Shown: positions 55,511-63,377 of the stretch, in pieces | How positions within the stretch are numbered: position 1 is the first letter of the stretch | Layout of the letters: every line of letters begins with the position of its first letter | From: Arthrobacter silvisoli | Lineage (GTDB): Bacteria > Actinomycetota > Actinomycetes > Actinomycetales > Micrococcaceae | Direction: 5' to 3' | Assembly: GCF_003369445.1 (NCBI RefSeq) | Contig: NZ_QRCU01000016.1 | Coordinates: 57,591 to 121,590 of the forward strand | Length of the DNA stretch: 64,000 nucleotides | The notes under the pieces: generated by a model | What the model saw: the letters and a program-made list of their open reading frames with translations, nothing else | Databases searched by the model: none | Told to the model about the DNA's origin: nothing | Made by a program: the position numbers and the translations under genes

Positions 55511-56404
55511 ATGACTGTCAATATTTCTCGACGGAGTCTTCTGCGCGGCGCAGGAGTCGCGGTCCTGGGGGCCACGGTGGCCGGGTGGGCCACCGGCTGT
55601 TCCAGCGTCCCCGTTGGCGGCCCTGCCTCCGGCGCCTCATCCAACCTGCTGGAGACTGCAAAATCCCAGGGCTTCCTCCGCGTCGGGATCGCCAACGAAC
55701 CGCCCTACACGCAGGTCAGCGCCGACGGCAAGGTCACCGGCTGCGAACCCGACGTGCTGCGCGCCGTTTGCAAGCGCCTCGGCATCGACGATGTCCAGGG
55801 CATTATCACGCCGTATGAATCAATGATTCCGGGCCTCAACGCCAACCGCTGGGACGTCATCGCGGCCGGCCTCTTCATGAAGCAGTCCCGCTGCGGGCAG
55901 GTCCTCTACTCGGAGCCCGTCATCGTCTCCACCGAATCCTTCGCAACCCCCAAGGGCAACCCGAAGGGCATCATCACCGTAGCCAACGTCCTGGCGGACA
56001 GGTCCCTGCGGATCGCGGTGCTGCCTGGCGGTTTCGAGGAGGGCGTGCTGAAGTCTGCCAACGTCCCGGCGTCCCAGCAGGTGAAGATTAACGACGGCCG
56101 CAGCGGCCTGGAAGCGCTCAAGGCAAACCGCGCCGACGCCTTCATGCTGCCCACGCTGTCACTGCAGGCGCTGGCAAAGGATGACGCCAGTTTCGAGATC
56201 AGCAAGCCGGTGGACGACGCCCCGCGCACGGGCTCGGGCGCCGCGTTCCGCAAGGCCGACTCCGCGTTCCACGAGGCCTACAACAGGGAACTTGCCGCCT
56301 TTAAGAAGACCCCTGAGTTCGCAGCGATCCTCACCAAATGGGGATTCGACCCGACCGTGGTGGAAGGCGTCACCGCCGAGGAGCTATGCAAGACCGCGGG
56401 CTGA
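55511..56404 (+). CDS. ehuB: EhuB-like substrate-binding lipoprotein of an ABC importer
   Basis: The 297-residue protein has a twin-arginine-like signal (ISRRSLLRGAGVAV) ending in a lipobox (GWATGC), so it is a membrane-anchored binding protein. The rest is a family 3 solute-binding protein for polar amino acids, closest in pattern to EhuB of ectoine/hydroxyectoine importers: LRVGIANEPPYTQV, MIPGLNANRWDVIAAGLF, RCGQVLYSEPV and GLEALKANRADAFML. It is first in a four-gene operon with two permeases and an ATPase. The substrate is not certain. The neighbouring RidA and racemase genes argue for an unusual amino acid or compatible solute. Classical ectoine-degradation genes (eutBCDE) are absent nearby. 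Confidence 0.75.
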   Translation: MTVNISRRSLLRGAGVAVLGATVAGWATGCSSVPVGGPASGASSNLLETAKSQGFLRVGIANEPPYTQVSADGKVTGCEPDVLRAVCKRLGIDDVQGIITPYESMIPGLNANRWDVIAAGLFMKQSRCGQVLYSEPVIVSTESFATPKGNPKGIITVANVLADRSLRIAVLPGGFEEGVLKSANVPASQQVKINDGRSGLEALKANRADAFMLPTLSLQALAKDDASFEISKPVDDAPRTGSGAAFRKADSAFHEAYNRELAAFKKTPEFAAILTKWGFDPTVVEGVTAEELCKTAG

Positions 56405-56435
56405 TCGGGGTGGCGCACCGGAAAAGGAGCTGCAC

Positions 56436-57134
56436 ATGTCCGCGGTAATCGGCTACGCCCCGCTGCTCTGGCAGGGGCTGCTAACCACCATCCTGGTGAC
56501 CGTGCTCAGCGGGGCGCTGTGCCTGGTGGTCGCGTTCGCGGCGGGGCTGGCCCGCCTCTCCAGCCACCGCTATCTGCGCTGGCCCGCCGGCGTCTTTATT
56601 GAGGTGTTCCGCGGCACCTCCCTGCTGGTGCAGATGTTCTGGCTGTTCTTTGCCCTGCCGTTCTTCGGGATCCAGCTCCATCCGCTCACGGCGGCGGTCC
56701 TTGCCCTGGGCCTGAACGAAGGCGCCTATGCGGCCGAGGTTGTCCGCGGCGCCATCGCCAGCCGGGCCAAGGGCCAGACCGAAGCCTGCATCGCCCTTGG
56801 CATGGAGCCGGCGCTGCGGCTGCGCCGGGTCATCGTCCCGCAGTCCATCCCCGCGATGCTGCCGCCGTTCGGTAACGTCATGGTGGACCTGCTGAAGAAC
56901 ACCTCCCTGGTCTCGCTGGTCACGGTGACGGACCTGACGTTTCGCGCGCAGATGATCCGCAGCACCACGGGACAGACGACGGCGATCTTCCTCACCATCC
57001 TGGTCATGTACTTCGTCCTGTCCTGCCTGCTGACCCTGCTGACCGGCTGGCTCGAGCGCCGTTTTGCACTGGACCGGAAGGCGATTGCCGCCCAGCGCAC
57101 GGAAAGCCGTCTGATGAAGGTGGGTGCGGCGTGA
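56436..57134 (+). CDS. ehuC: Amino-acid ABC permease, EhuC-like
   Basis: The 232-residue integral membrane protein has five or so helices and the family signature of polar amino-acid permeases: FIEVFRGTSLLVQMFWLFF near the N-terminal half, and the EAA loop EACIALGMEPALRLRRVIVP that contacts the ATPase. The ATG at 56436 has AAAAGGAG upstream. The stop overlaps the second permease gene (GTGA). A heterodimer with that protein forms the channel. Confidence 0.8.
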   Translation: MSAVIGYAPLLWQGLLTTILVTVLSGALCLVVAFAAGLARLSSHRYLRWPAGVFIEVFRGTSLLVQMFWLFFALPFFGIQLHPLTAAVLALGLNEGAYAAEVVRGAIASRAKGQTEACIALGMEPALRLRRVIVPQSIPAMLPPFGNVMVDLLKNTSLVSLVTVTDLTFRAQMIRSTTGQTTAIFLTILVMYFVLSCLLTLLTGWLERRFALDRKAIAAQRTESRLMKVGAA

Positions 57135-57787
57135 TCTGGGACAACGACTTTGCCATCTCGGTTTTCCCGCTGCTGCTTGAGGGACTGTGGGTCACCGTCC
57201 AGATCACGCTGCTGGGAACGCTGCTTGCGGCCGTCCTGGGCCTGGTCTTCGCGGTGCTCAGGAGGCTCGCCATTCCGGTGCTGTCTCCGGTGGTGTCCTT
57301 CTTCGTGGTGTTCGTCCGCGGGACGCCGCTGCTGGTCCAGGCATACTGCGCATTCTTTGTACTCCCCGCCTACGGAGTCAGCTTCGACGCCTTCACCACC
57401 GGGCTGGTAGTGATCGGCGTCAACTACAGCGCCTACATGGCGGAGGTCTACCGCAGCGGAATCCAGGGTGTCCCGAAGGGGCAGTGGGAGGCGTCAACGG
57501 CGCTCAGCCTCCCCGGCGCGCGCACATGGGGGCGGATCATTCTCCCGCAGGCTGTGCGCACCGTGGTGCCCATGCTCGGCAACTACCTGATCCAGATGTT
57601 CAAGGACTCCGCTGTGCTCTCGGCTATCACCGTGGTGGAACTGATGGCCACGGCACAGGCGATCGGAAGCTCGAACTTCCGCTACCTGGAACCGCTCACC
57701 CTGGCCGCACTGCTTTTCCTGGCCATCAGCTACCCGGCCTCACGGCTCGTCAACAGATTGGAGCGGCGCTATGCGCCCCAGCACTGA
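57131..57787 (+). CDS. ehuD: Amino-acid ABC permease, EhuD-like
   Basis: The 218-residue protein, starting with GTG, is the second permease of the pair. It has the same layout: FVVFVRGTPLLVQAYCAFF, the EAA loop EASTALSLPGARTWGRIILP, and a C-terminal helix before RLVNRLERRYAP. The sequence between the two permeases differs enough to suggest a heterodimer. It overlaps the upstream gene by 4 bp and the ATPase gene by 17 bp. Confidence 0.8.
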   Translation: MIWDNDFAISVFPLLLEGLWVTVQITLLGTLLAAVLGLVFAVLRRLAIPVLSPVVSFFVVFVRGTPLLVQAYCAFFVLPAYGVSFDAFTTGLVVIGVNYSAYMAEVYRSGIQGVPKGQWEASTALSLPGARTWGRIILPQAVRTVVPMLGNYLIQMFKDSAVLSAITVVELMATAQAIGSSNFRYLEPLTLAALLFLAISYPASRLVNRLERRYAPQH

Positions 57788-58586
57788 ACCCCAACCTCTG
57801 TCCGCCGACGCGGGGCCCACCCCGGGCCCGATCGTCAGGTTCCAGAACGTTAGCAAGAACTGGGGATCCAACCAGGTCCTGAAATCACTCAACTTCGAGG
57901 TGGCCCCGGGGGAGAAGGTCTCGATCATCGGCCCGTCCGGGTCCGGCAAGACCACCATCCTCCGCATCCTCATGACACTCGAGACCCCCAGCGAGGGGCT
58001 CGTGACGGTGGACGGGGACACACTGTGGGACGTCGCGCCGGGCCAGAAGGCCAGAGAAACGAAGCAGCTGCGCGAAACCCGCCGGAAAATCGGCATGGTG
58101 TTCCAGCAGTTCAACCTTTTCCCGCACATGACGGCCATGGAAAACGTCATCGAGGCCCCGATCCACGTGCTGGGGATGGGCAATGCCGAGGCCCGGGAGC
58201 GGGCGGCGGACCTGCTCACGCTCGTTGGGCTGGGCAAGCACATGAACCACACCCCACCGCAGATGTCCGGCGGCCAGCAGCAGCGGGTGGCCATCGCCCG
58301 GGCCCTAGCCATGCGGCCCAAGGTGCTGCTGTTCGATGAGCCGACCTCGGCCCTGGACCCGGAACTGATCGGCGAAGTGCTGAACGTGATCCGGAACCTG
58401 GCACACACCACGGACATGACCATGCTCATGGTCACGCACGAAATGCGGTTCGCCGAGGAGATTTCGGACCGGGTGGTGATGTTCGACAACGGCGCAGCCG
58501 TGGAGAGCGGACCGCCTGCCCAGATCTTCAAAGACCCGCAGCAGGAACGGACTCGGACCTTCCTCCGCGCCGTCCTGCAGCACTGA
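57771..58586 (+). CDS. ehuA: Amino-acid ABC transporter ATPase, EhuA-like
   Basis: The 271-residue ATPase carries Walker A IIGPSGSGKTTILRIL (residues about 52-67), the Q-loop VFQQFNLFPHMT, the signature MSGGQQQRVAIARAL, Walker B VLLFDEPTSALDPE and the switch VTHEM. All are intact. It powers import through the two permeases. The gene starts 17 bp within the EhuD-like gene, so the four genes are one operon. A 13-bp hairpin follows it at 58671-58707. Confidence 0.88.
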   Translation: MRPSTEPQPLSADAGPTPGPIVRFQNVSKNWGSNQVLKSLNFEVAPGEKVSIIGPSGSGKTTILRILMTLETPSEGLVTVDGDTLWDVAPGQKARETKQLRETRRKIGMVFQQFNLFPHMTAMENVIEAPIHVLGMGNAEARERAADLLTLVGLGKHMNHTPPQMSGGQQQRVAIARALAMRPKVLLFDEPTSALDPELIGEVLNVIRNLAHTTDMTMLMVTHEMRFAEEISDRVVMFDNGAAVESGPPAQIFKDPQQERTRTFLRAVLQH

Positions 58587-58670
58587 GGCAATCCGTAAGC
58601 ACTGAGGCAGCTGCGCGGCAGCACCCTTGGGTCATTGCTAAGGGGCAACCGAAAACTCCAATGGGCGCTT

Positions 58671-58707
58671 GCACGGGAAGCTGGCTGAAACTGGCAGCTT
58701 CCCGTGC
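58671..58707. terminator. Perfect 13-bp hairpin between convergent genes
   Basis: GCACGGGAAGCTG at 58671-58683 pairs exactly with 58695-58707 around an 11-base loop. No T run follows. It lies between the ends of the importer operon and the RidA-like gene and could end both transcripts. Confidence 0.6.
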
Positions 58708-58778
58708 GGGCGCCGAGGTGCGTTATCGGCCAGACGATTTGAGCCCGGAAGGGGCGGCCCTGTCCCGCCGCCCCCGGG

Positions 58779-59234
58779 TTAGGCGCTGCGGCTGGTGGCC
58801 AGGAGCGATATTTCAACCGGTGCCCCGTCGGGCAGGCTGGAAACCCCGACGGCGGCACGCACCGGCCGTCCCTGATCGCCGAAGTACGAAACCAGCACCT
58901 CAGACGCGCCGTCCATCACCAGCGGATGTTCCGTGAAGCCGCTGACGGCAGAGACATATCCCGTCATGGAGACAATCTCTTCGATGTGCTCCAGGCCGCC
59001 GGCATGCGCGGCCAGAGACGCCAGGCAGTTCAACACGGCGGTGGCCGCGGCCGACCGCCCTTCTTCCACCGTCAGGTCCTCGCCCACGCGACCGCTGTGT
59101 TCCAAGGTTCCCTGCACGGCAGAGGTATGCCCGGCCGTATAGAGGAGGCCGCGTACTTCCCGGACGGGCACATAGTTTCCGGCCGGTTGAGGGGTGGGCG
59201 GCAACGCCGGAATCGATTTTTGATTTTCATCCAT
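58779..59234 (-). CDS. RidA/YjgF family protein
   Basis: The 151-residue protein fits the RidA family of enamine/imine deaminases, which remove reactive 2-aminoacrylate-type intermediates. Family marks are VREVRGLLYTAGHTSAVQGT, the repeated AVLNCLASLAAHAGGLEHIE helix, VSMTGYVSAVSGF and the C-terminal RPVRAAVGVSSLPDGAPVEI with the conserved Arg that binds the carboxylate. The ATG at 59234 gives the proper start. The gene is divergent from a racemase/isomerase gene with a shared 44-bp intergenic region that contains a GntR-type operator. It may clear imines formed in the neighbouring catabolic pathway. Confidence 0.85.
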   Translation of the reverse strand: MDENQKSIPALPPTPQPAGNYVPVREVRGLLYTAGHTSAVQGTLEHSGRVGEDLTVEEGRSAAATAVLNCLASLAAHAGGLEHIEEIVSMTGYVSAVSGFTEHPLVMDGASEVLVSYFGDQGRPVRAAVGVSSLPDGAPVEISLLATSRSA

Positions 59235-59242
59235 AACGAGCC

Positions 59243-59254
59243 ATTGTAGACAAT
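59243..59254. promoter_or_regulatory. GntR-type operator ATTGTAGACAAT
   Basis: One of five copies of the local palindrome, with a single change from the consensus. It fills the centre of the 44-bp gap between the divergent RidA and isomerase genes, so it could control both. Confidence 0.6.
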
Positions 59255-59278
59255 CAAACAAATATGAGAAAGTGACGT

Positions 59279-60046
59279 ATGGCACTTACACCCAACCCCA
59301 CTGTTGCACCTCTTGCCGACCCCCAGGGTCCGCGATCCTGGCAGGACATCGGCGTCGTCTGTCCTTTCGATATGGCCCTTGACCACGAGCTTTGGCGCTG
59401 GATGCCCGCGGGGGTGAACCTCGTTTTTACCCGCACGCCGTACTACGATCAGCCCGTAGGTCTCGACATGGCCGAGGAGATCAGCGATCACGGCGAAATC
59501 CAGGACGCTGTCCGTTCTCTCGTTGCCATCCGCCCGGCGGTAGTGACATATGCCTGCACCTCCGGCAGCTTCGTCCATGGCGTCGAGGGGGCCGGGAACC
59601 TTTCAGCAGCAATGGTCTCGGCGGGTGCGCCGGCAGCGGTTACCACTTCCGAAGGCCTTTTGATGGCCTTGGACGCCCTGGGGGTCGGCAGGGTCGCGGT
59701 GGCCACACCTTATCTCGCGGAGCTAACGGACAGGTTGACGTCGTTTTTGGAACAGGGGGGCAAGTCCGTGGTCTCACATGAGGGGCTGGGGCTGGACCGG
59801 GACATCTGGACGGTCCCGTACGCCACCACTTGCGAGCTGATCCGTCAGGCGGACCGGCCGGACGCGGAGGCTGTCTTCGTGAGCTGCACCAACCTGCCCA
59901 CCTATGACCTTATTGCATATATGGAGCGGGAGTTGGGAAAGCCCGTAATCACGGCCAACCAGGTGACTGCATGGAGTGCATTGCGGCTGATGGGGCGCGA
60001 GGCGGTGGGGCCGGAGCAGCTCCTGCTTCAGGCCGCGGCCAAATAG
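59279..60046 (+). CDS. Asp/Glu racemase-maleate isomerase family protein
   Basis: The 255-residue enzyme belongs to the maleate cis-trans isomerase/arylmalonate decarboxylase/Asp-Glu racemase superfamily. Both catalytic cysteines are present: Cys93 in VVTYACTSGSFVHG and Cys203 in AVFVSCTNLPTYDL. The segment VITANQVTAWSALRLMG near the end is typical of the maleate isomerase group and of EutA of ectoine utilisation. With both cysteines it could work as a cofactor-free racemase or isomerase. It is divergent from the RidA gene and converges with a paralogue that lacks the second cysteine. The substrate is unknown but is probably a compound imported by the local transporters. Confidence 0.75.
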   Translation: MALTPNPTVAPLADPQGPRSWQDIGVVCPFDMALDHELWRWMPAGVNLVFTRTPYYDQPVGLDMAEEISDHGEIQDAVRSLVAIRPAVVTYACTSGSFVHGVEGAGNLSAAMVSAGAPAAVTTSEGLLMALDALGVGRVAVATPYLAELTDRLTSFLEQGGKSVVSHEGLGLDRDIWTVPYATTCELIRQADRPDAEAVFVSCTNLPTYDLIAYMERELGKPVITANQVTAWSALRLMGREAVGPEQLLLQAAAK

Positions 60047-60086
60047 CTTATCCTGCTTCGTTCCTCTGAGACGCAACCCGACAAAG

Positions 60087-60134
60087 AAAGACCTCCTGGC
60101 CGGCGGATGCCGCGCCGTCCAGGAGGTCTTTTTC
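60087..60134. terminator. Bidirectional intrinsic terminator
   Basis: AAAGACCTCCTGG at 60087-60099 pairs perfectly, over 13 bp, with 60119-60131. T-rich sequence follows on the + strand, and A-rich sequence precedes. It closes the two convergent racemase-family genes. Confidence 0.85.
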
Positions 60135-60164
60135 ATTGGCTGTGCCGCCTTGGGCTTTTGTCTC

Positions 60165-60893
60165 TCAGGGGCGGAAGAGTGCGCCCAACTGGTCAGAGTG
60201 TACGGCCCGGCCTGCGAGCTGCAGCCCGTACCAGGCGGTTACCTGATTTGCGGTCAGCACTGTCTTTCCGAGTACTGATTCCAGCTCGTTGATCCAGCGG
60301 ACGGTATGCAAGGCAGTGTCCGGAATCAGGACGGCCTGGGCCTCTGGAGCATTGGCGCTGCGCGCCAGCTCAATCACGCTGTCGTGGTCCAGTTCGCCGG
60401 CGTCCTCTCCGGAGGCAATGTCGTGGGAGGCCATCTCGAGGACCTCCACGTCCTGGTGGCCAAGCAGTTCCACAAAGTGGCGGGAGACGTCCTCGGGGTA
60501 AGTTGCCGAGATGGAAACCTTCGACACGCCGAGGTGACGCAGTGCGGCGGCGAAGGCCAGTGACGTGGATGACGTTGGAACGTTGATGGCTTCCTGGATC
60601 TCCTTCGCCTGCTGATGCGCGCCGTCCCAGCCGAAGACGAAGCTGCCTGACGTGCAGGCCCACATGACGGCGTCTGGAGCATGCTGTCGGGCGATCTCGC
60701 TGGCGCCGGAGAGCAGCCTCTCCGGCTTGCCCAGATCCAGTAACGCCTCCACCTCGTGCGTGGTGATCTCGTCGGGACCGCCAACCGAGGTGTGAACCAC
60801 TGGGAGATGGATGTCGTCTCCCAGCACTGACTCCAAGTAGGGGTATTCATCCTCGGCGCTATGGCCCGGATACAGCATTCCGACAGTTGTCAT
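60165..60893 (-). CDS. Asp/Glu racemase-maleate isomerase family protein lacking the second Cys
   Basis: The 242-residue protein is a paralogue of the protein at 59,279. The first catalytic cysteine is present (Cys80 in VMWACTSGSFVFG), but the second is replaced: the matching segment reads AVLIPDTALHTV, with Asp192 where Cys is expected. The VLTANQVTAWYGLQLAG motif is kept. Loss of one cysteine rules out a two-base racemase mechanism and suggests a decarboxylase-, lyase- or isomerase-type reaction, or a non-catalytic partner. AGGAGCG precedes the ATG at 60893. The gene is divergent from the GntR gene and shares its operator region. Confidence 0.72.
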   Translation of the reverse strand: MTTVGMLYPGHSAEDEYPYLESVLGDDIHLPVVHTSVGGPDEITTHEVEALLDLGKPERLLSGASEIARQHAPDAVMWACTSGSFVFGWDGAHQQAKEIQEAINVPTSSTSLAFAAALRHLGVSKVSISATYPEDVSRHFVELLGHQDVEVLEMASHDIASGEDAGELDHDSVIELARSANAPEAQAVLIPDTALHTVRWINELESVLGKTVLTANQVTAWYGLQLAGRAVHSDQLGALFRP

Positions 60894-60964
60894 CTTCGCT
60901 CCTGTGCGTCTGGCCGTGTACACGGCGAGGGGTTTTCACTGCTACGCAAATAGTATACAGTTGT

Positions 60965-60976
60965 ATTGTCAACAAT
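60965..60976. promoter_or_regulatory. GntR-type operator ATTGTCAACAAT
   Basis: A full copy of the local palindrome, in the 287-bp region between the divergent second isomerase gene and the GntR regulator gene. On the isomerase strand it reads as ATTGTTGACAAT and includes a TTGACA-like -35. Confidence 0.6.
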
Positions 60977-61027
60977 CGAAGAGAGTGAGTTGCCAAAGGG
61001 GCGCCGACAGTCGAGAGCGAGCGAGTT

Positions 61028-61064
61028 ACCACCGCGGTAGCAGTGCACGTAGCGGGGCGGTGGT
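61028..61064 (+). other. Hairpin in the leader of the GntR gene
   Basis: ACCACCGC at 61028-61035 pairs with GCGGTGGT at 61057-61064, followed by CTCTTTG. It may be an attenuator or terminator in the leader of the regulator gene. The sequence ACCACCGCGG has a weak resemblance to part of a T-box, but the other T-box parts are not seen. Confidence 0.4.
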
Positions 61065-61089
61065 CTCTTTGTTGAAGAGTAAAATGCTT

Positions 61090-61101
61090 ATTGTCAACCA
61101 T
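61090..61101. promoter_or_regulatory. GntR-type operator variant ATTGTCAACCAT
   Basis: A copy with one mismatch in the right arm, 79 bp before the GntR start codon. It fits an autoregulatory site. Confidence 0.55.
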
Positions 61102-61180
61102 AAGACGGTGGCTATCGGCGAGGCAGCTACAGCATGATCAGCGGCCAGGAAACCGAGCCTGGGAGCAAGGACGGAAGAGC

Positions 61181-61837
61181 ATGAAAAGGGGAGCCCTAGA
61201 CCCGGTTGTGCAGGAGTCTACTCCGGCACTCATTGCCAGGAAAATCCGCGACGCCATTGCTCGGGGCGACTTCGCCCCCGGGGTTCAGCTGGGTGAAGCG
61301 GAACTCGCCAAGGAGCTTGGCGTAAGCCGGGGCCCCCTTCGCGAGGCCATGCAGAGGCTGACCCAAGAGGGTCTGCTGGTGAGCTACCGGAACCGCGGGC
61401 TTTTTGTGGTGTCGATGGATCAGGACGACTTTCGGGACATCTATCTGGCCCGGTCGGCCGTCGAGACCGCCGCCATCAACCGGGTGGCTACTACCGATCC
61501 TGAGGGCAACGCCGCCAGGCTGATGGAAGCTGTGCGTGAAATGGAGAACGCCGCGGCCACGCCTAACGGCGAGGCGATTACAGAGGCAGACATGCACTTT
61601 CATGCGCTTCTGGTGGAGTTGGCCGGCAGTCCGCGCCTGAAGAAGATGCATGACACGCTTCTCACGGAGACGCAGATGTGCCTTAATGCCCTCAAGAGCA
61701 CCTATGAGACGGCCGACAAGCGCATATCCGAGCACAGGGGAATTGCCGAGGCGATTTCCCGCGGGGACTCCGACCTCGCGGAGAAGCTCATGGCCGAACA
61801 TATGGATGATGCCCTAATGCGCCTGATCCCAGAGTGA
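61181..61837 (+). CDS. GntR/FCD family transcriptional regulator
   Basis: The 218-residue regulator has an N-terminal winged helix (residues about 12-75): LIARKIRDAIARGDFAPG, LGEAELAKELGVSRGPLREA and LVSYRNRGLFVVSM. A C-terminal FCD ligand-binding domain follows, with the metal-binding pattern RSAVE...DMHFHALLVELA and a final His in ISEHRGIAEA. FCD regulators usually bind carboxylates or amino acids and recognise TTGTNNACAA-like palindromes. Five such palindromes lie upstream of genes in this block. It is the obvious local regulator of the EhuBCDA-like operon, the two isomerases, RidA and the MFS permease. Repression relieved by a pathway substrate is most likely. Confidence 0.88.
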   Translation: MKRGALDPVVQESTPALIARKIRDAIARGDFAPGVQLGEAELAKELGVSRGPLREAMQRLTQEGLLVSYRNRGLFVVSMDQDDFRDIYLARSAVETAAINRVATTDPEGNAARLMEAVREMENAAATPNGEAITEADMHFHALLVELAGSPRLKKMHDTLLTETQMCLNALKSTYETADKRISEHRGIAEAISRGDSDLAEKLMAEHMDDALMRLIPE

Positions 61838-61861
61838 CTTTGAAAGGTAGCCGGGTCCCCT

Positions 61862-61898
61862 AAGGGCTGCGAGATCATCGTGATCTGGCAGCCCTTTT
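61862..61898 (+). terminator. Intrinsic terminator of the GntR gene
   Basis: AAGGGCTGC at 61862-61870 pairs with GCAGCCCTT at 61888-61896, with a second inner helix (GATCA/TGATC), and TTT follows. It lies 25 bp after the stop codon. Confidence 0.82.
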
Positions 61899-61950
61899 GC
61901 GTTGTTTAGTTGATTGGTGGGCCGAGTTGGTCACGGGAATCAACTTTCCT

Positions 61951-61980
61951 ATTGTCAACAATGCGACACTCCGGTAGTGT
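61951..61980 (+). promoter_or_regulatory. Predicted promoter and GntR-type operator of the MFS gene
   Basis: ATTGTCAACAAT lies at 61951-61962. It overlaps a -35 box TTGTCA (61952-61957), with TAGTGT 17 bases later (61975-61980) as the -10. The layout is the same as at the ehuB-like promoter. Confidence 0.65.
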
Positions 61981-62018
61981 GATGAGCGATACATTTTTGT
62001 CCCCGAGCAAGGATCGTT

Positions 62019-63377
62019 ATGTCAGAAACACAACCGCTTGGAGCCGGCTCCGGCGCGGGGTTTGCGACTCCAGAGGAATACTCACCAGCAGGCAAAAAGG
62101 TTCTGCGTCGAGCCGTCGCCGCCTCGGCCATGGGCAACGCCACCGAGTGGTTCGATTATGGCGTTTACGCTGTAGCCGCCACCTACATCACAGCGAACTT
62201 CTTCCCGGGCGAAGGCGCCGCGGGAACTGTCTGGACGCTGGCCACCTTTGCACTCTCGTTCCTGGTGCGGCCTCTCGGTGGCCTGTTCTGGGGTCCCCTG
62301 GGTGACAGGATCGGTCGCAAGAGGGTTCTGGCGCTGACCATCATCCTGATGGCAGGGGCGACCTTCGCTATCGGCCTTCTCCCAACCCATGCTTTGGCCG
62401 GCTGGCTGGCTCCGGCACTGCTGATACTGCTCCGCATGGTGCAGGGATTTTCCACCGGCGGCGAATACGGCGGCGCCGCTACCTTCATGGCGGAGTATGC
62501 GCCTGACAAGAAGCGCGGCTTCTACGGAAGCTTTCTGGAGTTCGGAACGTTGGGCGGCTTCGCCCTCGGTTCCCTTATCGTCCTGCTCTGCAGCCTGGTC
62601 CTAGGGGACAGCGCCATGCATGAGTGGGGCTGGCGCGTTCCGTTCCTGATCGCCGGCCCGCTCGGCATCATCGGGCTCTACCTGCGGAATCGACTGGAAG
62701 ACACCCCTGTCTTCCGGGAGCTGGAAGCCAGGGGCGAACTGGAACCGGCCGTGAGTTCGACGCTCGGGGACCTGCTCCGCTACTACTGGCGGCCCATGCT
62801 GACCATGGCCGGGCTGGTGATCGCCCTGAACGTGGTTAATTACACCCTCCTGTCCTATATGCCGACTTATCTTGAGGGCACGGTAGGTATGGACGCCAGC
62901 ACCGTACTGACCCTTATGTTTGTCGGACAGCTGGTCATGATGCTGATAATCCCGTTCACAGGCGCCCGTTCGGACAAGATCGGGCGCAGACCGATGTGGT
63001 TCATCTCGCTCATCGGCCTGTTCGTTCTGGCGATTCCGATGTACATGGTGATGGCCAACGGCTTCTGGTTCGCGATGCTTGGATTCGCCGTCCTGGGCCT
63101 GCTGTACCTCCCGCAGTTGGCCACTATCTCCGCGACTTTTCCGGCCCTGTTCCCCACTCAGGTCCGTTACTCAGGCTTCGCCATTACTTACAACGTCAGC
63201 ACCGCTCTCTTTGGCGGTACTGCTCCGATGGTGAACGAACTCCTGATCAATTCCACCGGGAACGTCCTGATGCCGGCGTTCTACATGATGGCTGCTTGCC
63301 TCGTGGGCCTCGTTGCCGTGTGGAAAATGCCTGAGACAGCGGGCTCTTCCCTGCGCAACATGAAGATCCGGAAATAG
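62019..63377 (+). CDS. MHS-type major facilitator permease
   Basis: The 452-residue protein has 12 membrane helices and the sequence marks of the metabolite:proton symporter branch (ProP/KgtP/ShiA-like): MGNATEWFDYGVYAVAATYI, then VRPLGGLFWGPLGDRIGRKR between helices 2 and 3, MVQGFSTGGEYGGAATFMAE and PTQVRYSGFAITYNVSTALF. These carriers import carboxylates, betaines or proline with protons. It has its own promoter with the local GntR-type operator, so it is probably a second uptake route for the substrate of the pathway. The exact substrate is not shown by the sequence. Confidence 0.85.
   Translation: MSETQPLGAGSGAGFATPEEYSPAGKKVLRRAVAASAMGNATEWFDYGVYAVAATYITANFFPGEGAAGTVWTLATFALSFLVRPLGGLFWGPLGDRIGRKRVLALTIILMAGATFAIGLLPTHALAGWLAPALLILLRMVQGFSTGGEYGGAATFMAEYAPDKKRGFYGSFLEFGTLGGFALGSLIVLLCSLVLGDSAMHEWGWRVPFLIAGPLGIIGLYLRNRLEDTPVFRELEARGELEPAVSSTLGDLLRYYWRPMLTMAGLVIALNVVNYTLLSYMPTYLEGTVGMDASTVLTLMFVGQLVMMLIIPFTGARSDKIGRRPMWFISLIGLFVLAIPMYMVMANGFWFAMLGFAVLGLLYLPQLATISATFPALFPTQVRYSGFAITYNVSTALFGGTAPMVNELLINSTGNVLMPAFYMMAACLVGLVAVWKMPETAGSSLRNMKIRK

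Noticed and set aside
61028..61064. A genuine T-box riboswitch
   Set aside because: Stem I with its specifier and the standard T-box sequence were not found, and the downstream gene is not a usual T-box target.
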